Shown here in pieces: positions 51,744 to 62,026 of a DNA stretch of 64,000 nucleotides. This stretch comes from Kaustia mangrovi. Its GTDB lineage: Bacteria > Pseudomonadota > Alphaproteobacteria > Rhizobiales > Im1. The position numbers were made by a program, and so were the translations under genes. Location of the stretch: contig NZ_CP058214.1 of the NCBI RefSeq assembly GCF_015482775.1, positions 3,586,501 to 3,650,500 on the forward strand, read 5' to 3'. Numbering within the stretch: position 1 is the first letter of the stretch; each line of letters opens with the position of its first letter. The notes beneath the pieces were generated by a model. The model ran no database searches. It was not told the origin of the DNA and worked only from the letters and a program-made list of their open reading frames with translations.

Positions 51744-54601
51744 TGCCCGAGCCGCTCCAGAAGGGCCGGCACATGCACCTGGTCGGCCTTGTAGTTGCCG
51801 GTCAGCGTGTACATGACGACGTTGATGCCCGTGCGGTAGGCGAGCTCACGCTGGCGCGCGCCACCGGGAACGGCGGGGAACATCGGCGCGCCCAGCGTGT
51901 CGGTCGCCCAGGCACCGGCATAGTCGTTGGAGCCGATGATGATCGAGGACACGCCGTCGCGATTGCCGCCTCCCGCGCCGCCGTCGCCTGCCTCGACCCA
52001 GAGCGGCCCGCCGTCCCAGCGGCCGGGGAAGCTCTGGAGAAGATAGAAGGCCTTGGTCAGCACATGGTCGGGCGGCACCTCGCGCAGCGGCGGGATGTCG
52101 AGGCCGGACAGGATGCGCTGGAGCGCGCCGGTATTGGCGTTCGTCTCCGCCGACAGGCCGGGAATGTCCATCTGGTGGTCGCGCGTGTCGAACAGGATGG
52201 TGCCACCATTCTTCAGATAGGTGTCCACCTTGGCGCGCGCCTCCGGCGACAGCGCCGGCGCGTCGGGCGTCACGGGCCAGTAGAGCAGCGGGAAGAACAC
52301 GATCTCGTCGCGCTCGATATCGATGCCGACGGGGGCCGCCGGCTCCACGGCGGTGCGCTCGATCAGGGCGTCGGTGAGGCCGGTGAGGCCGGACCGGCTG
52401 ACGGTGTCGACCTGCCGGTCGCCGGTTTCCACATAGGCGAGCCGCGTCTGGAGTGTTGCCATCAGCGCAAAGCGGTCGGCGTCCGACAGGGCCTGCGCAT
52501 CCGGCGTGGCCTGGTCCTGGGCGTGGAGCGGATGGGGCAGGAGCCCGAGGGCGAGCGCCGCCACGAGGCCGGCGGAGGCGGTGCGCGCGGCGCGCGAGCG
52601 CAATTGCCGCAGCGTGCCCGACATGGCCTGCACCGCGAGCGCATCGATCAGGAACAGGATGAGCGCGGCAATGAGGAGCGGGCCGATGAGTGGCAGGATG
52701 CGGGCCGGTGCGTAGCCGGTCACCGATATGCCGTCGGGAAGGTCCGAAAGTGGCGCGAGTGCGGGCTCCGGCGGCGCCAGATTGATCGCGCGGGTCACGC
52801 CGGCGCGCCGATAGAGGCCGGCGGGATGGCGCGGGCTCGGGCGGGCCTCGGCCAGCGCGTTTGCGGGGATCGGCTGGGCGTCGGCCGGCGGGTCGACCAT
52901 CTCGCCATAGCCGTTGAGCGCGCGGATCGGCGTGAAGGCCGCGCCGTCGGCCTGCTCGGCGGCGGAGGCAGGCGTGCCGGGCGTATCGGCCGGGCCTTGC
53001 GCGCCGGCGCCCTGTGCACGGTCGAGAATGCGCCGCAGCATCTCCACGAAGAGGCCGGACAGCGGCAGGTTCGACCAATCGGCATTGGCGGTGACGTGGA
53101 ACAGGATGACGAGGCCCTCGCCATTCTGTTCCGCCGTGACCAGCGGTGTGCCGTCGGCAAGCCGCGCCCACACCTTGCGCGACAGCTCCGCATTGGGCTC
53201 GGCGAGAACCTGCCGCTTGACCGAGATCCGGTCGGAAAGCTCAAGCCCGGAGAACGGGCTTCCCTCGTCGAAGGGGGCCACGGGCTGCGGTTCCTCCCAG
53301 GTCAGCGCGCCGCCGAGCGCGCGCCCGCCGCGGCGAAGCTCCACGGGCACCATATCGTCGTGGCCGCCGGCGAGCCGCGGGCCTGCGAAGCGCACCAGGA
53401 CGCCGCCATTGCCGACCCAGTTGGCGACCGCCTCCAGATCCGCCGGGGCGAGCTGGCCGATATCGGCGAGGACGAGCATGGACAGCCCGCTCTGGACGAG
53501 CCCGGCAATGCCGCTGGACGCACCGTCCGGCCGTGCCGTCTTGAGCTCCGCATAGGGCTCGAGCGCCCGGCGCACATAGTAGAGCGGGGCGAGCAGCGGC
53601 TGCTCGCGCTCCAGCGATCCGCCCGAGGCGAGACCGACCGTCTTGCGACGCCAGCGGTCGTCGAGGAGATAGACCGCGCCGGCGGTCCGCTCGCCCGCGA
53701 TCTCGATGCGCGCGATCTCGTTGCGCAGCGCGAGCGGCAGAGCGATGGTCGCGCGTGCCGTCGTCTCGCCGGCGGGGAAGGTCGCAGGCGCCTCCGCGAG
53801 GCTGCGCCCGTTGGTGGCGAGCGCGGCGACGGTCCGCGTCTGCGCAGCCCCGTTGCCGGCGCGCGCGAGGGGCAGGGACAGTCCGTCCTCCTCCGCGTCC
53901 GGATGGCCGATCATGAGGCCCGTCTCCCCGGGCGGCGTGACGACCGCGCGGATATCGGTATTGCCGCCGGCAAGGCCCGCGAGCCGCTCGGCGAAGGCCT
54001 GCCCGTCGCCATAGTCGAGCCCGTCGGCGAGCCACAGCACGTCGAGCGCGTCGAGCGATCCAAGCGCTGGGTCGAGCCGGTCGGCGAGCGCCAGGCGCTC
54101 CGGCTCCAGCGCGCGGGGGACGAGGGCGGAGGCGCGCGTGCGCGCATCGGCGGCGGCCTTCGGCTCGATCAGCGCCGGGTTGCGCCGGGCCGTCGTCGTC
54201 GCCAGCATGACCGGCTGGTCGGCGCGTTCGGCCGCGTCGAGTGCGCTTGAGAGCGCGGCCATCCGGTCCGGCCAGCCCTTCGCCGCCGCCCAGCCGTCGT
54301 CGAGCACGACGAGCAGCGGGCCCTCGCCATGGGTGGCCGCCGGGCCCTCCTGGATCACGGGCCGCGCAATGGCGAGAATGATGCAGGTGACGAGCAGCAC
54401 GCGCAGCACGATCAGCCACCATGGCGTCTTGTGCGGCGTCTCCTCGCGCGCGATCAGCCCGAGAAGCAGGCGGATCGGGGGAAAGGAGATGCGCTCCGGC
54501 CGCGGCGGCGTCATGCGCAGGAGCCACCAGATCACCGGGAGCAGCAGAAGCGCCCAGAGGGCCAGCGCGTTCTGGAAGACTATGGCGCCGAGTGTCAGCA
54601 T
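51740..54601 (-). CDS. BatA/DUF4159 membrane protein
   Basis: A 953-residue protein. The N-terminus has the BatA element (ALWALLLLPVIWWLLRMTPP, with PHKTPWWLIVLRVLLVTCII) and a VWA-like region from LLVVLDDGWAAAKGWPDRMA. A hydrophobic span (PLIGPLLIAALILFLIDALA) near residue 640 is followed by a C-terminal DUF4159 domain (QTRLAYVETGDRQVDTVSRS; DEIVFFPLLYWPVTPD; GGTILFDTRDHQ). DUF4159 is found mostly in such BatA fusions. It lies between the DUF58 gene and the 695-residue partner. It probably forms a membrane complex with the MoxR ATPase; its molecular task is unknown. Confidence 0.87.
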   Translation of the reverse strand: MLTLGAIVFQNALALWALLLLPVIWWLLRMTPPRPERISFPPIRLLLGLIAREETPHKTPWWLIVLRVLLVTCIILAIARPVIQEGPAATHGEGPLLVVLDDGWAAAKGWPDRMAALSSALDAAERADQPVMLATTTARRNPALIEPKAAADARTRASALVPRALEPERLALADRLDPALGSLDALDVLWLADGLDYGDGQAFAERLAGLAGGNTDIRAVVTPPGETGLMIGHPDAEEDGLSLPLARAGNGAAQTRTVAALATNGRSLAEAPATFPAGETTARATIALPLALRNEIARIEIAGERTAGAVYLLDDRWRRKTVGLASGGSLEREQPLLAPLYYVRRALEPYAELKTARPDGASSGIAGLVQSGLSMLVLADIGQLAPADLEAVANWVGNGGVLVRFAGPRLAGGHDDMVPVELRRGGRALGGALTWEEPQPVAPFDEGSPFSGLELSDRISVKRQVLAEPNAELSRKVWARLADGTPLVTAEQNGEGLVILFHVTANADWSNLPLSGLFVEMLRRILDRAQGAGAQGPADTPGTPASAAEQADGAAFTPIRALNGYGEMVDPPADAQPIPANALAEARPSPRHPAGLYRRAGVTRAINLAPPEPALAPLSDLPDGISVTGYAPARILPLIGPLLIAALILFLIDALAVQAMSGTLRQLRSRAARTASAGLVAALALGLLPHPLHAQDQATPDAQALSDADRFALMATLQTRLAYVETGDRQVDTVSRSGLTGLTDALIERTAVEPAAPVGIDIERDEIVFFPLLYWPVTPDAPALSPEARAKVDTYLKNGGTILFDTRDHQMDIPGLSAETNANTGALQRILSGLDIPPLREVPPDHVLTKAFYLLQSFPGRWDGGPLWVEAGDGGAGGGNRDGVSSIIIGSNDYAGAWATDTLGAPMFPAVPGGARQRELAYRTGINVVMYTLTGNYKADQVHVPALLERLGQ

Positions 54602-54607
54602 GGGCGC

Positions 54608-55564
54608 CTAGCCATTCGCCCGGACCGAGCCGGTCGAGGGATCGCCGGACATCAGGCCGTAAAGCGTGAGCAGCGCGCGTTGCGGCGGCTGGTCGGTATG
54701 GTGGACGGTGAAGCTCCAGCCGAGCCTGCGCGCGAGCTCCCTCAGCGCGTCGCGATGGGCGGCGAGGCGCTGGCGATAGGCGCTGCGCAGGCTTTCGGTG
54801 CGCCCGATCATCAGCTTGAGCGGCCCGCCCATCTCGGCGAACTCCTTGCGGCCCTCATAGGGCAGCGTCTCCTCCGCGGGGTCGAGCACCTGGACGAGAT
54901 GGCCGCGCACGTCGCGGGCCGCCAGCATGGAGAGCCGCTCGGCCAGCGCGTCGGGCTCCACGAGGAAGTCGCTGACGAGAACGAGGTTGGAGAAGCGCTG
55001 GAGGCGCGTCACCGGCGGCAGACCGTCCTGGTCGCCGGCCCCGGGGTCGGATCCGTGCTCCACGAGCCAGGCGGCGAGCCGCCTGAGCGTCAGCCGGTGA
55101 TGGGAGGGCGCGAGCTCCGCGCCCATGAGGCCGACACGCTCGCCGGCCGCGATCATGAGCTGGGCGAGCGCCAGCGTCAGCACGCCGGCCCGCTCCGCCT
55201 TGGTGGTGTGCGAGAGGTGGGAATGGAAGCCCATGCCCTTGTCCAGATTGACCCATAGCCAGACCGTATTGGCCGCCTCCCACTCGTTCTCGCGCACGAA
55301 CAGGCTGTCGGAGCGGCCCGAACGGCGCCAGTCGATGCGCGCGGTCTCGTCGCCGGGGCGGTACTGGCGGAACTGCCAGAAGGTCTCGCCGACGCCGGCG
55401 CGCCGGCGCCCGTGCAGCCCCTGCGCGACCGTATGGGCCACGCGGTCGGCCTCGATGAGAAGCGGCGGATAGGCTCTGGACAGCCGCTCCGCCTCCTCCG
55501 ACAGCCTGAGCGGGCTGTCGAAGGCCGGGGCGGGAGATGCTGTTCTTTTCAGGTCGAAGGCCAT
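54608..55564 (-). CDS. DUF58 protein
   Basis: A 318-residue DUF58 protein, cytoplasmic. The conserved motif is WQFRQYRPGDETARIDWRRS, then LFVRENEWEAANTVWLWVNL and, later, LVLVSDFLVEPDALAERLSM of the VWA-like fold. DUF58 proteins are regular partners of MoxR ATPases. It starts at ATG 55564, 28 bp after moxR, and ends 6 bp before the DUF4159 gene. Together they are the typical MoxR-DUF58-BatA unit. Confidence 0.9.
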   Translation of the reverse strand: MAFDLKRTASPAPAFDSPLRLSEEAERLSRAYPPLLIEADRVAHTVAQGLHGRRRAGVGETFWQFRQYRPGDETARIDWRRSGRSDSLFVRENEWEAANTVWLWVNLDKGMGFHSHLSHTTKAERAGVLTLALAQLMIAAGERVGLMGAELAPSHHRLTLRRLAAWLVEHGSDPGAGDQDGLPPVTRLQRFSNLVLVSDFLVEPDALAERLSMLAARDVRGHLVQVLDPAEETLPYEGRKEFAEMGGPLKLMIGRTESLRSAYRQRLAAHRDALRELARRLGWSFTVHHTDQPPQRALLTLYGLMSGDPSTGSVRANG

Positions 55565-55592
55565 GCGTGTCTGGCGGCCGTTCCGCATCTCG

Positions 55593-56591
<999 letters not shown>

Positions 56592-56790
56592 GGGCCTTAC
56601 TATAATTTGTCTGTGGCGGCAGCCAAAGCGCGTAATGGAATTTCATCGCGCGCAGGCGCTGTATGCCCGAGGCGAGGCTCAGTCCCGGGATCGAGCATCG
56701 CGGCCAACCGTGACCGCACTTGGGCAGGGTGCCCGTTTTTCGCCCATTTTCCCAGCGCCCGGGTGCAACTGATAAGATCTGTGTGATCAC

Positions 56791-57417
56791 ATGACCGTGA
56801 GCCAGAGCGACCGGACGGCGACCGTCCCCCAAGATGAGCCCCCGCAACCGGTACGGGGGCTGGACAAGGCCGGCCAGAGCCTGCCCGATCCCGGCGGCGC
56901 GCGTCCGGTGGACGAGTGGAACCCGCCATTCAGCGGCGATATCGACATGGTGATCGCCCGCGACGGCTCGTGGCTCTATCGGGGCACGCCGATCCTGCGC
57001 GACCGTCTGGTCAGGCTGTTTGCCTCGATCCTGCGCCGCGACGGCGATGGCGACTACTATCTCGTCACGCCCGTGGAAAAATGCCGTATCGCGGTGGAGG
57101 ATGCGCCATTCGTCGCCGTCGCCATGGAGGCGGAGGGGACCGGGCGCGGCCAGATCCTTCGGTTCGTCACCAATGTGGGCGACCGGGTCCGGGCGGATGG
57201 CGATCACCCCTTGCGCTTCGCCGAAGCCGGGGACGGGCAGGGGCCGAAGCCCTATGTGCTGGTGCGCGGGCGGCTGGAGGCGCTGGTCGCGCGCGCCGTG
57301 TTCTACGATATGGTGGACCTTGCGGCGGTGGAGGAAACCGGCGAGGGGCGCCGGTTCGGCCTGTGGAGCGCCGGCATCTTCTTCCCCATGGCGCGCGAGG
57401 AGGACATCACGCCGTGA
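56791..57417 (+). CDS. DUF1285 protein
   Basis: A 208-residue conserved protein. Motifs are FSGDIDMVIARDGSWLYRGTPI, RLFASILRRDGDGDYYLVTP and VEKCRIAVEDAPFVAVAMEA, which define DUF1285. No signal or membrane segment is visible. In alphaproteobacteria it sits before a CoA pyrophosphatase and cca, as here. It ends in a GTGA overlap with the Nudix gene. Function is unknown. Confidence 0.9.
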   Translation: MTVSQSDRTATVPQDEPPQPVRGLDKAGQSLPDPGGARPVDEWNPPFSGDIDMVIARDGSWLYRGTPILRDRLVRLFASILRRDGDGDYYLVTPVEKCRIAVEDAPFVAVAMEAEGTGRGQILRFVTNVGDRVRADGDHPLRFAEAGDGQGPKPYVLVRGRLEALVARAVFYDMVDLAAVEETGEGRRFGLWSAGIFFPMAREEDITP

Positions 57418-58115
57418 CAGTCAAGGAGAGCGACCGCGTCCATCGATTCGACGCAGGCGAGTTGCGCGCGCTCGCCGCCCGCCGGCTGCTCGCCGAGCCC
57501 GGCGCGGATGCGGGCGATCCGGCCCTTCCAGTCCGCCGCGGCGACGGCGAGCTCGAGGCCGGCTTTACCGGCGTTGCGGACGGCGAGAGCGTGCCGCGGC
57601 CGGCGGCGGTGCTCATTCCGCTGGTCGCCGGCAGCGCGGAGTTGTCCGTCCTGTTCACGACGCGCAGCGACGAGTTGCCGAGCCATGCCGGCCAGATCTC
57701 GCTGCCCGGCGGCAAGGTCGACCGGAGCGACGACGGCCCGGTGGCCGCGGCGCTGCGCGAAACCTTCGAGGAGACCGGCGTCGCACCCGGCTTCGTCGAC
57801 GTTCTGGGCCTGCTCGACACCTACCAGACCCGCACGGGCTACCGCATCGTGCCGGTGGTGGGGCTGGTGCGGCCGGGCTTCACGCTGCGGCCGGAACCGG
57901 GCGAGGTGGCCGATATCTTCGACGTGCCCCTGCGCTTTCTCATGGACAAGGCCAATCACCAGCGCCATGAGCGCGTCTGGAAGGGCAAGGCGCGCCAGTT
58001 CTACGCCATGCCCTATGGCGAGCGCTATATCTGGGGCGCGACCGCCGGCATCATCCGCAACCTCTATGAGCGCCTCTATCTGCCCGATCTCGACCGCAGC
58101 CGGGAGGCGACATGA
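57414..58115 (+). CDS. CoA pyrophosphatase-type Nudix hydrolase
   Basis: A 233-residue Nudix enzyme. It has the CoA-specific motif LFTTRSDELPSHAGQISLPG and the following Nudix box GGKVDRSDDGPVAAALRETF continuing EETGV. This pair defines the NudL/PCD1 group that hydrolyses CoA and its derivatives to phosphopantetheine and 3',5'-ADP. It starts with GTG overlapping the DUF1285 stop and overlaps cca by 4 bp, so it is the middle gene of a translationally coupled trio. Confidence 0.93.
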   Translation: MTVKESDRVHRFDAGELRALAARRLLAEPGADAGDPALPVRRGDGELEAGFTGVADGESVPRPAAVLIPLVAGSAELSVLFTTRSDELPSHAGQISLPGGKVDRSDDGPVAAALRETFEETGVAPGFVDVLGLLDTYQTRTGYRIVPVVGLVRPGFTLRPEPGEVADIFDVPLRFLMDKANHQRHERVWKGKARQFYAMPYGERYIWGATAGIIRNLYERLYLPDLDRSREAT

Positions 58116-59389
58116 CGGACCGGCCCGACCGCGGCCTGCCGTCGCTTCAGGCCGAGCCATGGCTCGCCGATCCGCGGCTCCAGGCGGTGTTCGACGCGCT
58201 GACCGCGGAGGGCGGCGAGGCCCGCGTCGCCGGCGGCGCGGTGCGCAACGCCCTGCTCGCCATGCCGGTCAGCGATATCGACATCGCCACGACCGAACCG
58301 CCCGACCGCGTCATGGCGCTTGCGGAGAAGGCCGGGCTGACGCCCCATCCGACCGGGCTCGGCCACGGTACGGTCACGGTGGCCGCGGGGCCGGAGGATG
58401 CGCGCCTGCCCGTCGAGGTGACGACGCTGCGGGTCGATGTGAAGACCTATGGCCGCCATGCCGAGGTCGCCTTCACCGCCGACTGGGCGGAAGACGCCGC
58501 GCGGCGCGACTTCACCATGAACGCCCTTTATTGCGACCGGGCCGGCGGTGTGCACGACCCGCTGGGCGGCTATCCCGATCTCGCCGCGCGCCGCGTGCGG
58601 TTCGTCGGCGACCCGGTCTTGAGGATCCGCGAGGACTATCTGCGCATCCTGCGCTTCTTCCGCATGCATGCGATCTATGGCCGCGACGGGCTTGACCGGG
58701 AGGGGCTCGACGCCTGCGCCGCGGAACGGGCCGGGCTCGACAGCCTGTCGGCGGAGCGCGTGCGCGCGGAGGTCCTGCGCCTTCTCGCCGCTCCAGGTGC
58801 GCTGGCGGTCGTCGATGCCACGATCGCGCGCGGGATCCTGAACCATGTCGTCCCGGCACCCCATGACCGGGAAACCTTCGCCGCGCTCGTCGCCATCGAG
58901 GCGGCGGTCTCCGACGGTTCCGATCCGCTGCGCCGCCTCTTCGCGCTCTCGCCCGGCGACCGGGCCCACGTGGCCCGTCTCGGCGAGAGGCTCAGGCTGT
59001 CCAATGCCGAAGCTGCCCGGCTTGCCCGCCTTGCCGCGGCCGGCCCGGTCTCTCCCGCATTGCGGGAAAGCGAACGCAAGTCCGTGCTCTATCGTCTGGG
59101 ACTTGAGACCTATCGCGACGCGGTGCTCCTGGCCTGGGCGCGCAGCGGCGCGGGACCCGGGGAGGAGAGCTGGTGCGCGCTCCATGCGCTCGGCGAGCGC
59201 TGGCAACCACCGCGCTTTCCGGTCTCCGGCGCCGACATTCTGGCGCGCGGCGTGCCTCCGGGGCCGGAGGTCGGCCGCCTGCTCGCCGCGCTGGAGGACT
59301 GGTGGGTCGCCACCGGTTTTCCCGACGACAAGGAGGCCGTGCTCGCCCGCCTCGACCGCTTCGGCATTCGCCGGGAGGGTGGCGGATGA
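58112..59389 (+). CDS. cca: CCA tRNA nucleotidyltransferase
   Basis: A 425-residue class II tRNA nucleotidyltransferase. The head domain has GGAVRNALLAMPVSDIDIAT (GGxVRD-type glycine motif, with Asp55 and Asp57 for metal). DWAEDAARRDFTMNALYCDR, then DPLGGYPDLAARRVRFVGDP and RIREDYLRILRFFRMHAIYG are the further conserved motifs for nucleotide choice. It adds or repairs the 3' CCA of tRNAs. It overlaps the Nudix gene by 4 bp. Confidence 0.96.
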   Translation: MTDRPDRGLPSLQAEPWLADPRLQAVFDALTAEGGEARVAGGAVRNALLAMPVSDIDIATTEPPDRVMALAEKAGLTPHPTGLGHGTVTVAAGPEDARLPVEVTTLRVDVKTYGRHAEVAFTADWAEDAARRDFTMNALYCDRAGGVHDPLGGYPDLAARRVRFVGDPVLRIREDYLRILRFFRMHAIYGRDGLDREGLDACAAERAGLDSLSAERVRAEVLRLLAAPGALAVVDATIARGILNHVVPAPHDRETFAALVAIEAAVSDGSDPLRRLFALSPGDRAHVARLGERLRLSNAEAARLARLAAAGPVSPALRESERKSVLYRLGLETYRDAVLLAWARSGAGPGEESWCALHALGERWQPPRFPVSGADILARGVPPGPEVGRLLAALEDWWVATGFPDDKEAVLARLDRFGIRREGGG

Positions 59390-59489
59390 TCCCGCCCGGG
59401 CCTCTTGAACCTTTGCCGGGGCGGGGTACACATAAAGGTTCCATGCCATTTCCTCCGCAAGCCACCTTCTGAAGCCACAGGATATCCCG

Positions 59490-61814
59490 ATGCGCAAATT
59501 CGCTGTTGGACAGGCGGTGCGCCGCCGCGAGGACGACCGATTCCTGAGGGGCGCCGGCTCCTATATCGACGACATCGTGCTGCCCGGAGAGGCGCGCGGC
59601 GTGGTGGTGCGCTCGCCGCACGCCCATGCGCGCATCGTCTCCATCGACACGGCGCAGGCCGAAGGCATGCCCGGCGTCGTCAAGGTGTTCACCGCGCGCG
59701 ATGTCGAGGCGGCGGGCCTTGGCACCATCCCGAGCGTGACGAAGATCGACGGCATGGACGAGGCGGGCGTGCGCCTGCCGCCGCGCCATGCGCTGACCGG
59801 CGACGTGGTGCGCTATGTCGGCGATCCGGTGGCCTTCGTCGTGGCGGAGACGCGCGAGGAGGCGCAGGCCGCCGCGGAGATGGTGGAGGTCGATTACGAG
59901 GCCCTGCCCGAGGTCGCCTCGCTCGCCCATGCGCTCGACGGGGACGCGCCCGTCATCTGGCCGCAGCTCGATGCCGGCAATCTGTGCTTCCATTTCCGGA
60001 AAGGGGATGCGGCCGCCGTCGACGAGGCCTTCGCGAAGGCGGACCGGATCTCCGCCGTCGATCTGCGCAACAACCGGCTCGTGCCCAATGCGATGGAGCC
60101 GCGCGGGTCCATCGGCGACTATGACGCGGAGGCGGAGCAGTATGTGCTGCGCATGTCCGGCCAGGCCGTGCACGGCCAGCGCGCGCAGCTCGCCAACGCC
60201 GTCTTCAAGGTCGACCCGGAGCGCATCCGCGTCATCGCGCCCGATGTCGGCGGCGGCTTCGGCGCGAAGAACTTCGTCTATCCGGAGAATATCCTGGTGC
60301 TGATGGCCGCGCGCGCCCTTGCCCGGCCGGTGAAGTGGATCGCGGAACGCGGGGAGAACTTTCTCGCCGAGACCCACGGGCGCGACCACCTGACCCGCGC
60401 CGAGCTCGCGCTCGATGCCGAGGGGCACTTCCTCGCCCTGCGCGTGCGCACGCTGGCCAATATGGGCGCCTATCTGTCGAGCTATGCGGCGATCATTCCC
60501 TCGCAAGCGAGCTGGATCCCCATGGGCGGCAACTACGCGATCCCGGCCATCGACATGGATGTGCGGGCGGTCTTCACCAACACTGTGCCGGTCGATGCCT
60601 ATCGCGGCGCGGGCCGGCCGGAATCCGCCTATGTCATGGAGCGGCTGGTGGATGTCGCCGCGCACGATACCGGCATCGACCCCTTTGAGCTGCGCCGGCG
60701 CAACTTCATCTCCTCCTTCCCCTACCGCACGGCGCTCGGCGCGGAGATCGACTGCGGCGACTTCGCCGACATGCTAGACCGCGCCGCGCGTGCTGCCGAC
60801 CGCGATGGTTTCGCGGGCCGGCGCGCGGCCTCGCGCGAGCGGGGACGGCTGCGCGGGCTCGGCATTTCCAGCTATCTGGAGGTGACGCTCGGCGGCCCGA
60901 GCGACGAGGCGGAGCTGCGCTTCGACGACGATGGCGGCGTGACGCTGCTCGTCGGCACCCAGTCGACGGGCCAGGGCCACGAGACGGCCTATGTCCAGCT
61001 CGTCGCCACCGAGCTCGGCCTGCCGGAGGAGAAGATCCGCTATCTCCAGGCCGATACCGGCCAGATCCCGACCGGCGGCGGCCATGGCGGCTCGCGCTCG
61101 CTGATGATCGGCGGCAGCGCGGTGTTCAGGACTGCCGGCGAGGTGCGCGACAAGGGCCGCAGGGCGGCCGCGCACCTCCTTGAGGCCGGCGAGGCGGATC
61201 TGGAATTCGCCGACGGCGTCTATTCCGTTGTCGGCACCGATCACAGTATCGGCCTGCTCGATGTCGAGGCGAGGCTGCGCGAGGCCGGCAGCCTGCCTGA
61301 GGGCGTGCCGGAGACGCTCACCAGCCGTATGGGCTTCACCCGCCCCGCGGTGAACTACCCCAATGGCTGCCATATCTGCGAGGTGGAGGTCGATCCGGAA
61401 ACCGGCGTCGTGTCGCTGGAGAACTACACGGTGGTCGACGATTTCGGCCGTATCGTCAATCCGCTCATCGCGGAGGGGCAGGTGATCGGCGGCACCGTGC
61501 AGGGCATTGGCCAGGCGTTGCTGGAGGAGGCCGTCTACGACACCGACAGCGGCCAGCTCATGACCGGCTCCTTCATGGATTACTGCATGCCGCGGGCGGA
61601 CGATTTCTGCGGAATCTCGGTGACCTTCAACGAGGACATCCCGTCCAAGACCAACCCGCTCGGCGTCAAGGGCGCCGGCGAGGCGGGCGCGACAGGCGCG
61701 CCGCCGGCGGTCGTCAACGCTATCGTCGACGCGCTGAAGGATCGCGGCGTGCGCCATCTCGACATGCCGCTGACGCCCGAGAAAGTCTGGCGCGCCGCGG
61801 CGGGGATCGGCTGA
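59490..61814 (+). CDS. Molybdopterin-binding large subunit, form II CoxL-like
   Basis: A 774-residue xanthine-oxidase-family large subunit of full length. The active-site loop is AYRGAGR (residues 370-376), the form II signature, not the AYxCSFR of true CO dehydrogenase. The catalytic Glu is Glu731 in VKGAGEAGATGAPPAV. Other landmarks are VGDPVAFVVAETREEAQAAA, APDVGGGFGAKNFVYPENIL and LLVGTQSTGQGHETAYVQLV. It should hydroxylate an organic substrate with a Mo cofactor. The FAD- and Fe-S-subunit genes are not beside it, so its partners are encoded elsewhere or it differs in assembly. It stands alone, 100 bp after cca. Confidence 0.93.
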   Translation: MRKFAVGQAVRRREDDRFLRGAGSYIDDIVLPGEARGVVVRSPHAHARIVSIDTAQAEGMPGVVKVFTARDVEAAGLGTIPSVTKIDGMDEAGVRLPPRHALTGDVVRYVGDPVAFVVAETREEAQAAAEMVEVDYEALPEVASLAHALDGDAPVIWPQLDAGNLCFHFRKGDAAAVDEAFAKADRISAVDLRNNRLVPNAMEPRGSIGDYDAEAEQYVLRMSGQAVHGQRAQLANAVFKVDPERIRVIAPDVGGGFGAKNFVYPENILVLMAARALARPVKWIAERGENFLAETHGRDHLTRAELALDAEGHFLALRVRTLANMGAYLSSYAAIIPSQASWIPMGGNYAIPAIDMDVRAVFTNTVPVDAYRGAGRPESAYVMERLVDVAAHDTGIDPFELRRRNFISSFPYRTALGAEIDCGDFADMLDRAARAADRDGFAGRRAASRERGRLRGLGISSYLEVTLGGPSDEAELRFDDDGGVTLLVGTQSTGQGHETAYVQLVATELGLPEEKIRYLQADTGQIPTGGGHGGSRSLMIGGSAVFRTAGEVRDKGRRAAAHLLEAGEADLEFADGVYSVVGTDHSIGLLDVEARLREAGSLPEGVPETLTSRMGFTRPAVNYPNGCHICEVEVDPETGVVSLENYTVVDDFGRIVNPLIAEGQVIGGTVQGIGQALLEEAVYDTDSGQLMTGSFMDYCMPRADDFCGISVTFNEDIPSKTNPLGVKGAGEAGATGAPPAVVNAIVDALKDRGVRHLDMPLTPEKVWRAAAGIG

Positions 61815-61865
61815 TCGGAGGGGGCGGTTTCGGCCGATCTGCCTCCGTTACGTCTCTCGTTTCTG

Positions 61866-61949
61866 CCGTCATTCCCGCGAAAGCGGGAATCCAGAGGTAT
61901 CCGCCACACCACGCCGCCTTGTGGATTCCCGCTTTCGCGGGAATGACGG
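61866..61949. repeat. 28-bp perfect inverted repeat, REP-like pair
   Basis: The segment beginning CCGTCATTCCCGCGAAAGCG (61866-61893) recurs as its exact complement at 61922-61949, 28 bp apart. Each arm also contains its own hairpin (TTCCCGCGAAAGCGGGAA). The arms share the consensus of the pair at 47657-47747, with reversed order. It lies between the convergent CoxL-like and AEC genes, and probably works as a transcription end or as a REP transposition product. Confidence 0.85.
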
Positions 61950-62026
61950 GAGGAAAGACGGGACTGGCTGGACTGACGGGTGGAGCGAAGGCAACCCGGC
62001 CGCCCCCTGCGATGGTGCTGCCGTCT

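Noticed and set aside
51725-54250. Long plus-strand frame (841 codons) opposite the DUF4159 gene
   Set aside because: Antisense shadow of a conserved gene; no domain motif or signal is visible in it.
59490-61814. Assignment as aerobic CO dehydrogenase large subunit
   Set aside because: The active-site loop is AYRGAGR (form II), not AYxCSFR, so CO oxidation is not supported.
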